Of a stretch of DNA of 31,745 bases, positions 24,862 through 31,745 are shown piece by piece. Both the position numbers and the translations under genes were made by a program. The stretch covers positions 1 to 31,745 of the forward strand of contig PJAB01000258.1 in the NCBI GenBank assembly GCA_002887195.1. The letters are read 5' to 3'. A model generated the notes under the pieces. It was not told the DNA's origin. It made no database searches and saw only the letters and a list, made by a program, of their open reading frames with translations. Each line of letters begins with the position of its first letter. The stretch's first letter is position 1. This stretch comes from Chrysochromulina parva. Lineage: Eukaryota > Haptophyta > Prymnesiales > Chrysochromulinaceae.

Positions 24862-25351
24862 GAGAGAGCGCTCGGGCCAAGGTCCTTTTGAGCGTCTCCG
24901 AAACAAAAACAGTGCGGGGCCGCTGTGAACGCGCGAAGAGCCGTTTCACGGTGTCCGCGTGATCAGCGTCTTCCTCTGTAGAGGTGATCCTTTGCGCCAC
25001 GGCCGGCAAGAAGCTCACGTGCGTGTATTTAACTGCTACCAACGACGTATTCCACATGCCTTCCAGGGGCTGTCTCACACTCTCAGGGGTGCCGCACACG
25101 CGCTCAGCCACAGGCCCTCATCTCAAGACCAAGCATGCACGGAGGGGATCGAGAGTTCGAGATGGCGCGGGCCGCGCCGGCCTGGAGTCCGCGGGGCCGC
25201 ATTCCGGCGTGGTCGTCTCTCCTCCAGCACACGTACCTCTGGTCTCGCCTGTCCAGCCGTTCTTGTCGCCACGGCTCCCCACGCCCAACACCATGCATCC
25301 ATGCTCACTGCCCGCGCGCCCCGCACCTCCGAGCGTGTTGTGGCCGCGTCT
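24862..25351. other. Intergenic region upstream of the polyproline gene
   Basis: 490 bp between two minus-strand genes, holding the promoter of the polyproline gene and the 3' end of the FHA gene. Short open frames occur but none looks like a protein. Confidence 0.4.
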
Positions 25352-26203
25352 CTACTTCTTGCCCTTCTTCTTCAACTGATCCTTCGGCGCGAGATCCTTT
25401 GCGAGCTCGAGCGCGTCGGCGTGGTAGCACCATTTGAACGTGGTGGAGCCGAAGGTGATCAGGTGGTCCACTTTGAGCGGGTGGAACTTGTTCTTTTTCA
25501 GCTTCGCCGCCGTAGTCAAGAGCGCGGTGGCCCAGGTGCCATTGGTTGATCCCACGTCCTTCAGCTTAAACTGGGGGCCACCCTTCGCCTTCTTGTCGTA
25601 CACCACCTCGGCGTGCGAGCCCGATACCTCGCCATCATTCTCGAGGCTGTGGTCGCTGGTGGTATCACGTCCGACTGTCCATGTGGTGATGCCTGCCGCA
25701 GGCCGGAACTCGAGCACATGGCCCTTGTACACACCCGTGAGGCCGACCATAGCGAACGCGTCCTCCTCCTCCGCTGCCTCCGCTGCCGCCGCCTGTGCAA
25801 TGTGCGCGCCGAGATCCGCGCTCAGGGCACCCTTATCATCCACCGCGGGCGCTGCAACCTCCTCCTCGACGAGGTCGTCGTTGCTCGTAGCCGCCACTCG
25901 CTGCATCGCAATGTCGCGGAGCGCCTTGCGTGCCTTGCGTGACTGCTCCTCAAATTCCGCGACATTCTGCTTCATGTGCTGGCGCAGCTCCTTGACCTGC
26001 CGCTTCAGGTTCGCCTCAATGTAGTCCCCTACCGTCATGTCGAGCTCCTGCTCGGTCAGCTGGCCCACGAGTGCGGCGACGACGCTCGACTCGGAGTTGG
26101 AAGGCGCCGCGGCATGAGCTGCACAGCAGAGAGCAGGCGTCGGGGCAGGCGTGTGGTTGGGTATGGTATCAGGAAACCCTCGGGCATTGACGGCGACGCT
26201 CAT
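25352..26203 (-). CDS. FHA domain protein
   Basis: 283-residue frame from ATG at 26203 to TAG. Residues ~1-45 are Ala/Pro/Thr-rich and nonacidic (MSVAVNARGFPDTIPN), possibly a transit peptide. A helix (~50-110, QVKELRQHMKQNVAEFEEQS) and an acidic linker follow. The FHA domain is ~160-265: WTVGRD, the GSHAEVVYD core with the Ser/His pair that contacts phosphothreonine, DVGSTNGTW, and ITFGSTTFKW. The tail is basic (DQLKKKGKK). FHA domains bind phosphothreonine peptides in signalling or DNA-damage pathways. Plants also have plastid FHA proteins of similar size. No kinase or other catalytic domain is attached. The frame is open upstream to 26284 but without another ATG. Confidence 0.85.
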   Translation of the reverse strand: MSVAVNARGFPDTIPNHTPAPTPALCCAAHAAAPSNSESSVVAALVGQLTEQELDMTVGDYIEANLKRQVKELRQHMKQNVAEFEEQSRKARKALRDIAMQRVAATSNDDLVEEEVAAPAVDDKGALSADLGAHIAQAAAAEAAEEEDAFAMVGLTGVYKGHVLEFRPAAGITTWTVGRDTTSDHSLENDGEVSGSHAEVVYDKKAKGGPQFKLKDVGSTNGTWATALLTTAAKLKKNKFHPLKVDHLITFGSTTFKWCYHADALELAKDLAPKDQLKKKGKK

Positions 26204-26368
26204 CAGAGCGAACGGGCGGGCGCGGCGCGCGTACCAGTCGCGATGGCCGCCATGGAAGGTGTTCGAGTTGGGGCGGCAATCCAAGCAAAAATGATGGTGT
26301 GAATGATTAGAAAAGTGTGAAGAAGAGTGTCGCGATTCATTATGAGCGACACATATCTGACACGCGAT

Positions 26369-29077
26369 TCATTCAGCGATGAGGCCCAAACCTATACGTG
26401 CCTTCTTCCTCTTCAGGTCCTGGATCTCGATCTGCTTGACCTTCACCCTCAGCTGCTTCCCGACCTGCATTGCCATCGCCGAGCGCCCCTTGGCTCCTCG
26501 CATCTCCGACGAGTGGAGTAAGCCGTCCGTGCCAATGCCAATGTCGACGAATGCCCCAAAATCAACGACATTCTTGACGACACCCAGCAGCTCATCGCCA
26601 ACCTCCAGGTCCGCAAGGGACGGCGTGGCACCACCATCAGCGCGCCCAGCAGCAGCCGTCGCCGCCTGGTTGGCATCAAGGAGGATTGGAGCTGGCACAC
26701 CGAGCAGGTCGTCTCGAGGGTCCGAGCCGCTGCGCTGCAAGGCCTCCAGCGCGTCTGCTAGCGTCGGGACGCCCAAACCTAGTTCCTCGGAGAGGCTCTC
26801 GAGTTGAAACGGCTCGACCGCCACCGCCCCGCCCAGTCTTTCCAGGGCCAAGCGCAGCGCAGTATAGCTCTCCGGGTGGACAGCCGTCGCGTCCAGCGGC
26901 TCCGCGCCCTCGTAGATGCGCAGAAATCCCGCGGCTTGCTCGTAGGCCTTTGGGCCGATCCCCTTGATCGTAGTCAGCTCCTCCACCCTTCCAAAGCGTC
27001 CGCCGCTCGCCTCGGCCTCGCGCGCCTCCACAATGTGTTGAGCGGTCTTCGCGTTGAGGCCGGCGATGCGGGCGAGCAGGGCTGCGGAGGCGACGTTCAG
27101 ATCCACGCCCACTGCGTTCACCGCCGACTCAACGACCTTGTCGAGGCAGTCAGCGAGGCGTCGCTGGTCGACGTCGTGCTGATACATGCCCACCCCGAGG
27201 GATTTGGGATCGACTTTGACGAGCTCCGAGAGCGGATCCTGCACGCGCCGCGCCAGGGAGACGGCACCGCGGAGTGAGACATCCATGTCGGGCAGCTCAG
27301 CCACGGCAAGCTTGGAGGCCGAGTAGACGGATGCGCCCGACTCATCGACCATGAGGTACTTTGTGCTGTCGAGTCCTGACGACGTCAAGGCATCGACGAC
27401 CAACGCGGTGGCCTCCCGACTGCCCGTGCCGTTGCCAATTGCTACGAGTGTAACGGTCCATTTGGAAAGCAGTGCGATCAACCTGCGTCGCATCTCCGTG
27501 TATCGGCCACCCATGACCTCGCCCCCTCCCCCCAACGGAAGCATCAGAGTATCTGTCGCGAGCACGCTGCCCGTCGAGGTGACCACCGCGACCTTGCATC
27601 CCGTTCGAAGCCCCGGGTCGATCGCGGCGACGACGTGACCCTTGAGGGGCGGCTGGAGCAGCTTCTGACGGAGATTCGAAGAGAAGACACTGAAGCTTTG
27701 CTCTTCGGACGTGTCCGTCAGCTCTCTTCGCCATTCCCTCTCGAGCGCGGGCAGCAGTAGCCGGCTGGTACCATCGGCGATCGCAGCACTGAGCGCATCC
27801 CTCCAGCTCACATGCTCCGTCGACGGCGCTGGTCCCTCTGTCACGTAGCCGCGAACGGCTGCTTCGAATGCGGCGCGTACCTCGGCATCGATCTCGACGA
27901 AGACGTTGAGCACCTTGAGCGCCTCGCCGCGATTGATGGCCAGCACCTGATGCGGCTGCGCCCGGTGCAACGGCGTGCGGAACGCATGATAGAGCCTGAA
28001 CTTCCCCTCGCCGTCGCTGCCCTCCTTCTTTTCCTTGCTGACGAGCACGGCGCCACGCCGCAAGCGATTGCGCCCCATGGCTCTCACGTGTGCCTCCTCC
28101 ATCACCTCCTCCGCCACGATCTCGCACGCGCCCCGCAGCACATCGGTGGCCGAAGCAGCCCCAACCTCGGCTGTCCTCGCGAGGGTTGCGGCAAACTCGG
28201 TGCAAACCTCTTGGATGCTTCGGTCGTACTGGGCCCACCTGTCGGACTCCTCTGACGCACCCTCGCCCGCACCTTCCGTGGATCGGAGAGCTCGACGCAT
28301 GATGGCATTAGCGAGGGGCTGCAGCCCTGCCTCTCTTGCAAGGCTCGCCTTGGTGCGACGCTTCGCCCGGAAGGGTAGGTACAGGTCCTCCAGCTCTGCA
28401 GCACTCAGCTCCTCAGCCTCCATCTTGGCCCTGAGCTCGGCTGTCAGCTTGCCCAGCTTTTGCACCGCAGAGAGGATGCTGGCGCGACGCGCTTCCAGGC
28501 GCTTGGCGGCGTCAAGGGCAGCCTCGAGCGCTCGCAGCTCCGTCTCGTTCATGCCACCCGTGCTCTCCTTGCGGTAACGGGCTATGAAAGGCATGGTGCT
28601 GCCGTCGTCGAAGAGTGCGATCGCGCCGGCCACACGCCACCGCTCCATCTTGAGCAGAGTGGCGCACTTGCGAATGATGGTCTCCTGCGCCTCTGCAGAG
28701 AGCGAGCTGGCGTCCACCGTGCCTCGGCCCTCAGGCTCATCGTGCTCTGAGTAGGAAACATCTGCCTTTGCAGTGCAGTGCGCTGTCGCTGGACTAGCGT
28801 CTGACGTGATGGAAGGCGCTGCCATCGAGCTGCTGCCACTGAGCCGCTCAATCAATTCAGCCTTCTTTCCGCTCACCTTGAGCCCACGCTCTTTGAGCTC
28901 TGCTTTCAGCTCGACGACAGTCATCGAGGACCATGCTGCTGAAGAAAGCGGGCTCCTACCATTGCGCATCCATGGCCTCGCAGATGATGCGTGCACAGGA
29001 AAGGATGTTGAAACAGGGAAGAGCGATGTGGCGCATCGAGGATAGAGTACCAACGAGATCGCCGCGAAGCGCCGCAT
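26369..29077 (-). CDS. tex: Tex-family S1 RNA-binding protein with an N-terminal SAP domain
   Basis: 902 residues from ATG at 29077 to TGA. The first ~40 residues (MRRFAAISLVLYPRCATSLF ...) look like a signal or organelle-targeting peptide. A SAP motif follows at ~50-82 (TVVELKAELKERGLKVSGKK), predicted to bind DNA. Then comes the full Tex architecture: the Tex N domain (MPFIARYRKESTGGMNE, ELEDLYLPFRAKRRTKA), a YqgF/RNase H-like domain (VAAIDPGLRTGCKVAVV), helix-hairpin-helix (IAGLNAKTAQHIV, IKGIGPKAYEQAAGFLRI), GVPTLADALEAL and SDPRDDL, and a C-terminal S1 domain (VGDELLGVVKNVVDFGAFVD). Tex is bacterial in origin and related to Spt6; it binds RNA and acts in transcription. A plastid or mitochondrial role is inferred from the N terminus. 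An ATG at 29125 adds 16 Trp/Gly-rich residues. Confidence 0.88.
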   Translation of the reverse strand: MRRFAAISLVLYPRCATSLFPVSTSFPVHASSARPWMRNGRSPLSSAAWSSMTVVELKAELKERGLKVSGKKAELIERLSGSSSMAAPSITSDASPATAHCTAKADVSYSEHDEPEGRGTVDASSLSAEAQETIIRKCATLLKMERWRVAGAIALFDDGSTMPFIARYRKESTGGMNETELRALEAALDAAKRLEARRASILSAVQKLGKLTAELRAKMEAEELSAAELEDLYLPFRAKRRTKASLAREAGLQPLANAIMRRALRSTEGAGEGASEESDRWAQYDRSIQEVCTEFAATLARTAEVGAASATDVLRGACEIVAEEVMEEAHVRAMGRNRLRRGAVLVSKEKKEGSDGEGKFRLYHAFRTPLHRAQPHQVLAINRGEALKVLNVFVEIDAEVRAAFEAAVRGYVTEGPAPSTEHVSWRDALSAAIADGTSRLLLPALEREWRRELTDTSEEQSFSVFSSNLRQKLLQPPLKGHVVAAIDPGLRTGCKVAVVTSTGSVLATDTLMLPLGGGGEVMGGRYTEMRRRLIALLSKWTVTLVAIGNGTGSREATALVVDALTSSGLDSTKYLMVDESGASVYSASKLAVAELPDMDVSLRGAVSLARRVQDPLSELVKVDPKSLGVGMYQHDVDQRRLADCLDKVVESAVNAVGVDLNVASAALLARIAGLNAKTAQHIVEAREAEASGGRFGRVEELTTIKGIGPKAYEQAAGFLRIYEGAEPLDATAVHPESYTALRLALERLGGAVAVEPFQLESLSEELGLGVPTLADALEALQRSGSDPRDDLLGVPAPILLDANQAATAAAGRADGGATPSLADLEVGDELLGVVKNVVDFGAFVDIGIGTDGLLHSSEMRGAKGRSAMAMQVGKQLRVKVKQIEIQDLKRKKARIGLGLIAE

Positions 29078-29181
29078 GCTTGCACCCCTCCAGCCCCTCC
29101 AGCCGCGACCGAGCGCCCACTGCATTTCGTGTGTCCGATCACGTCCGGCAGCAGCGGCGGCACCAGCTCTGGCGGGTCGGC

Positions 29182-29240
29182 TGCATTTCACAAGCGTGCT
29201 ACAGTAGCGTTGTGCATTTCACAAGCGTGCTAGCGTTGTG
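29182..29240. repeat. Tandem duplication tgcatttcacaagcgtgcta
   Basis: Two copies of a 20-bp core (starting at 29182 and 29213), each followed by a variant of agcgttg. It lies about 100-160 bp upstream of the SAP-Tex start. Confidence 0.75.
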
Positions 29241-29446
29241 AATGTGAAGAAGATGGCAGAGCCGCCTGGAAGCGAGTCGGGAAGCAAACACGACAGCGGT
29301 ATCCCCCAGATGCTGCTCCAACAAAAGAGCACACGTCGAGCGCAGCGCGCGCTGTACCGGCAGCGCGGTGCGACACCACCACAGCGGGCCCTTGACAGCG
29401 GGTGCAGGGAACATACGAGAGTACGCACACGTGAGATGCTACGAAC

Positions 29447-29454
29447 TACATGTA
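29447..29454. promoter_or_regulatory. TACATGTA palindrome, copy 5
   Basis: Exact copy, about 370 bp upstream of the SAP-Tex ATG at 29077. Confidence 0.35.
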
Positions 29455-29724
29455 AAAGTACATCGATGTACGATCGATGCTGGATCGATGCCGTTCCGTT
29501 CCGTACGGCTTGACAGACCAGACACGCATCCTCAGGCTCTGGAAGAGCTTGGTGCAGTTGCTTGCCTGGGGCAACAGGATCCATGCAAGCGCACATCAGA
29601 ACCATCTCGATCCGAAAGCGGCAAAGCGCACGCGAGGCCAAGAAGAAGGTGCCGCCTCCGCTAAGAAGAATGGCTCCATCTGTGTCGCACGAGAGCGCGG
29701 GCTGCTGAAATTGCCATCGCCCTT

Positions 29725-30282
29725 TTACTCAGCCTTGCTCTCAGCCTTGCTCATGCTCTGAGCCTTGCTCTCAGCCTTGTGGAGGAACTGTTTCGCAATG
29801 ACGAGCTTGGATTGCGCCTCTGATTGCGCCGCAACGAGGTCGGCAACGACTGGATCCACATGCTGCGCAGCAACGAGGTCTCGAACGACCTTGGCGGCAT
29901 AAGGGTCGGCTTGGCCGTATCTCATTCCCTCGTAGACGCCACCAACAGCGACGTTGTTCTGCTGGAACTCGTCGAAATGCGCAGGCTTCCGGCGGTGCAC
30001 CTGAATCGCATCGTAAGAGGCCTGCACCGCCTCCCTGCTGATGCCGTGCGCCTTGAGGATCTGATCAATATCGACCACATGAGGCACATTCGGATCTTGG
30101 TGTTCGTGGACCTCACTAGTGACATCGTGGATGACTTGTGTGTCCATGTTTGCTGCAGTCACCTCGTCCAATGAGTCGTCTGCATTCGGGTTGGTGATCA
30201 CTTTCCCGTGTAGGCTTAGCATGCCATTTTGCATCGGCAGCGCGAAAATGGCCAGTGCCATGGCCGCCACAGCCGCCATCAT
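29725..30282 (-). CDS. Small secreted-type protein of unknown function
   Basis: 185-residue frame from ATG at 30282 to TAA. The N terminus is a probable signal peptide (MMAAVAAMALAIFALPMQNG). The mature part is acidic and rich in Asp, Val, His and Gln (DVTSEVHEHQDPNVPHVVDI). It has a short hydrophilic middle (QVHRRKPAHFDEFQQNNVAV) and ends in a Lys/Ser/Glu-rich repeat (KAESKAQSMSKAESKAE). No cysteines or catalytic motif are obvious, and I do not recognise a family. It could be secreted or enter the endomembrane system. Its start lies 117 bp past the stop of the upstream glycosyltransferase-like gene on the same strand. Confidence 0.65.
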   Translation of the reverse strand: MMAAVAAMALAIFALPMQNGMLSLHGKVITNPNADDSLDEVTAANMDTQVIHDVTSEVHEHQDPNVPHVVDIDQILKAHGISREAVQASYDAIQVHRRKPAHFDEFQQNNVAVGGVYEGMRYGQADPYAAKVVRDLVAAQHVDPVVADLVAAQSEAQSKLVIAKQFLHKAESKAQSMSKAESKAE

Positions 30283-30399
30283 TTTACTTCGTAGTCCGGG
30301 ACCTTCCTAAATTGGTGCAGCGAGCGAGAGTTGTGGGAGAGCTTAATTTGGTAAGGACTCAAACTTCGACACAACTTCGTTTGCCGCAACTGCAGGCAC

Positions 30400-31511
30400 C
30401 TACCAGCATTCGCGCGTCCGCGTCACCCGAGGCACCCACGAGTGCACCACCTCCGCCTCCTTGCAAATCAGCCGGTTGATCGTACTGCTGAACTGGCGGC
30501 CCTGTAGCCCCGCGCCATTCCAATCGTAGAGAGCGAGCGCGTAGACGCGCTCCCACGCGCGCTGAAAGGCGTCCAGTCCGAGCAGATCGACGCGGTATCC
30601 CGCGACGAAGACGGCACGGTTACGCGGCACCGTCGCGGCAAAGTGTTGGACGAGGTGTGTCAGGTTGCTCTCGACGTCGATCCCATCGCCTTGTAGGCAC
30701 AGGCAGTCAAAGGGCGCCGCCTGCTGCACCTGTTGTCGCACGTGCCGACGAATCTCCTCACGGTACGCGACGCCGCGCATCACGCGCGCCTTCAGAGCGC
30801 TTGCCTCACCCTCGCTCGCTTCCACAGAAGCGCCCGCCACAGCGCCCGACGCCGCCACAGCGCCCGCCACAGCGCCCTCAGCCGCCGCCACCGCCACCTT
30901 CCCGTCGTCTGGGTCACTCTCTCGGTGGGCCGCTAGCCGGCCGGCGAGGTCGCCCATCTCGAGCAGCGGCGCGTTCGCATACGGCGCGAGCCAACCGACA
31001 ACCTCTGCGTCGGTCGCGCCACGGCGCATGTCGGCGGGGGTGAGCACGAGCGCATCCGGTGGCGGTGGCACGAGGCGCCATTCTTCGTCGGCGTCGATGA
31101 AGAGAGTGGGCGGTGCCGCTTCCACGCCGCCCGCAGCCGCCTGTGCCTGCGCCAAGGCCGCACTTGCGAGTGGATGTGAAAGGAAGCTCGCTTCCCGGTA
31201 ATAGCCCGCGAACTCGTCCTTGAGGGCGCTAAGGTCAAAGAACCATTCGACGGTGCACCAGTCTGCATCGACGGCGTCGTCCAGCACGTTGTCGTCGCGC
31301 CGCCCGTCGCTGCCATGGTACACGAGAGGCGGCGGCGGCACGAGCCCAGAGTCGTTGGTGAAGGCGCACGTCGAGGGCAGCAGCAGCACGCGCCCGAGGA
31401 GGACGGCAAGGCGCAGCGCATTCCGCAGCGCGCTCGTTTCCCTGAGGAGCCCGCTCACGCCCGGCTGTGCCGCCGCGTAGCGTAGCAGGCGTAATGGCCG
31501 GCCGGCCTCAC
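30400..31511 (-). CDS. Glycosyltransferase-like protein, 3' exon (partial)
   Basis: The frame is open from about 31528 to TAG at 30400 but has no ATG in this window. A likely splice acceptor (GTCATCAG|GTGAGG, minus strand) makes the exon 31511-30400, about 370 residues. Near its start is ALRNALRLAVLLGRVLLLPS, the pattern seen at the N-terminal fold of eukaryotic O-fucosyltransferase-like and related Golgi glycosyltransferases. WCTVEWFFDLSAL and REASFLSHPLA follow. The C-terminal part has APFDCLCLQGDGID, VFVAGYRVDLLG, and a terminal CKEAEVVHSWVPRVTR. I cannot name the sugar or the family with certainty. The upstream exon(s), including any signal anchor, lie beyond the window. The middle is an Ala-rich low-complexity insert (EGAVAGAVAASGAVAGASVE). 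Confidence 0.6.
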
Positions 31512-31520
31512 CTGATGACG

Positions 31521-31600
31521 GAGGCGCTCAGAGGCACTCAGAGGCACTCAGAGGCGCTCAGAGGCGCTCAGAAGCACTCAGAGGCACTCAGAGGCACTCA
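31521..31600. repeat. 10-bp minisatellite gaggcactca
   Basis: Eight head-to-tail 10-bp units in exact register: gaggcgctca (three copies), gaggcactca (four) and gaagcactca (one). It lies in the presumed intron just before the terminal exon's splice acceptor. Confidence 0.9.
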
Positions 31601-31607
31601 TTTGCTA

Positions 31608-31745
31608 GCAGCACAGTCGGCCATGACCGCGGTGTAACGGGCGCATGCACGCAGCACAGTCGGCCATGACCGCGGTGTAACGGGCGCATGCACGCAGCAC
31701 AGTCTGCCACGACCGCGGTGTAACGGGCGCATGCACGCAGCACAG
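31608..31745. repeat. 43-bp minisatellite running off the window
   Basis: At least three copies of a 43-bp unit (gcacagtcggccatgaccgc ... gcgcatgcac) start at 31611, 31654 and 31697, with a fourth beginning at 31740. Copies 1 and 2 are identical; copy 3 has two changes. On the minus strand each unit contains TGCATG. It lies in the presumed intron of the glycosyltransferase-like gene. Confidence 0.9.

Larger units (their letters stand above)
29078..29724. other. Intergenic region upstream of the SAP-Tex gene
   Basis: A ~31-bp tandem duplication tgcatttcacaagcgtgcta... lies at 29182-29240. A cluster of gatcgatg/catcgatg palindromic units lies at 29460-29491, and a TACATGTA at 29447-29454. No gene is visible. 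Confidence 0.45.

Noticed and set aside
24862..24906. Use of TTG/GTG start codons that would lengthen several genes (for example at 24906, 10344, 26284, 15216)
   Set aside because: Eukaryotic genes normally start at ATG. An in-frame ATG lies shortly downstream in each case, so I used that.
31521..31745. Possible CRISPR array
   Set aside because: The units are directly adjacent with no unique spacers, and the gene context is eukaryotic. These are minisatellites.

Overview
The window is GC-rich nuclear DNA from a eukaryote, most likely a compact-genome microalga. The genes are eukaryotic families: SMYD-type SET/MYND, DENND10, an FBXL4-like discoidin domain with an XTBD, G-patch/R3H, FHA and DUF3228. 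Several proteins have N termini that look like signal or organelle-targeting sequences. A few genes have short GT-AG introns (about 140-180 nt) and most have none. Ala/Pro/Ser-rich low-complexity tracts are common. A haptophyte or similar alga would fit, but the sequence alone does not fix the lineage. I saw no tRNA, rRNA, transposon or CRISPR array.

Layout. 145-1563 (+) is a SMYD-like SET/MYND protein. 2314-3630 (-) joins an FBXL4-like discoidin domain to an XRN2-binding (XTBD) domain. 3822-5135 (-) is a G-patch/R3H protein. 5274-6023 (+) is a DUF3228 protein. 6477-7247 (+) is a small membrane protein. 8132-8982 (-) is a probable three-exon gene of unknown function. 9238-10275 (-) is a prolyl 4-hydroxylase. 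10509-11495 (-) is a charged coiled-coil protein, divergent from an ATP-grasp ligase at 11720-13291 (+). 14056-15147 (-) is DENND10, divergent over 89 bp from a long coiled-coil protein at 15237-17282 (+). 17975-20122 (-) is a two-exon discoidin-domain membrane protein. 20830-24861 (-) is a very large polyproline protein with a helical C terminus. 25352-26203 (-) is an FHA protein. 26369-29077 (-) is a SAP-Tex protein with a targeting-like N terminus. 29725-30282 (-) is a small secreted-type protein. 30400-31511 (-) is the last exon of a glycosyltransferase-like gene whose upstream intron holds two minisatellites and runs off the window.

Links between genes. The strongest functional link is the adjacent pair at 2314-5135. 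One protein carries an XTBD, the domain that docks on the nuclear exonuclease XRN2. Its neighbour carries G-patch plus R3H. In animal NKRF all three domains sit in one chain. The two proteins here also share an unusual FLAAAAEML peptide. An exact TACATGTA palindrome occurs five times, each time upstream of or at the start of a gene. The other genes look like an ordinary housekeeping and cell-surface mixture.
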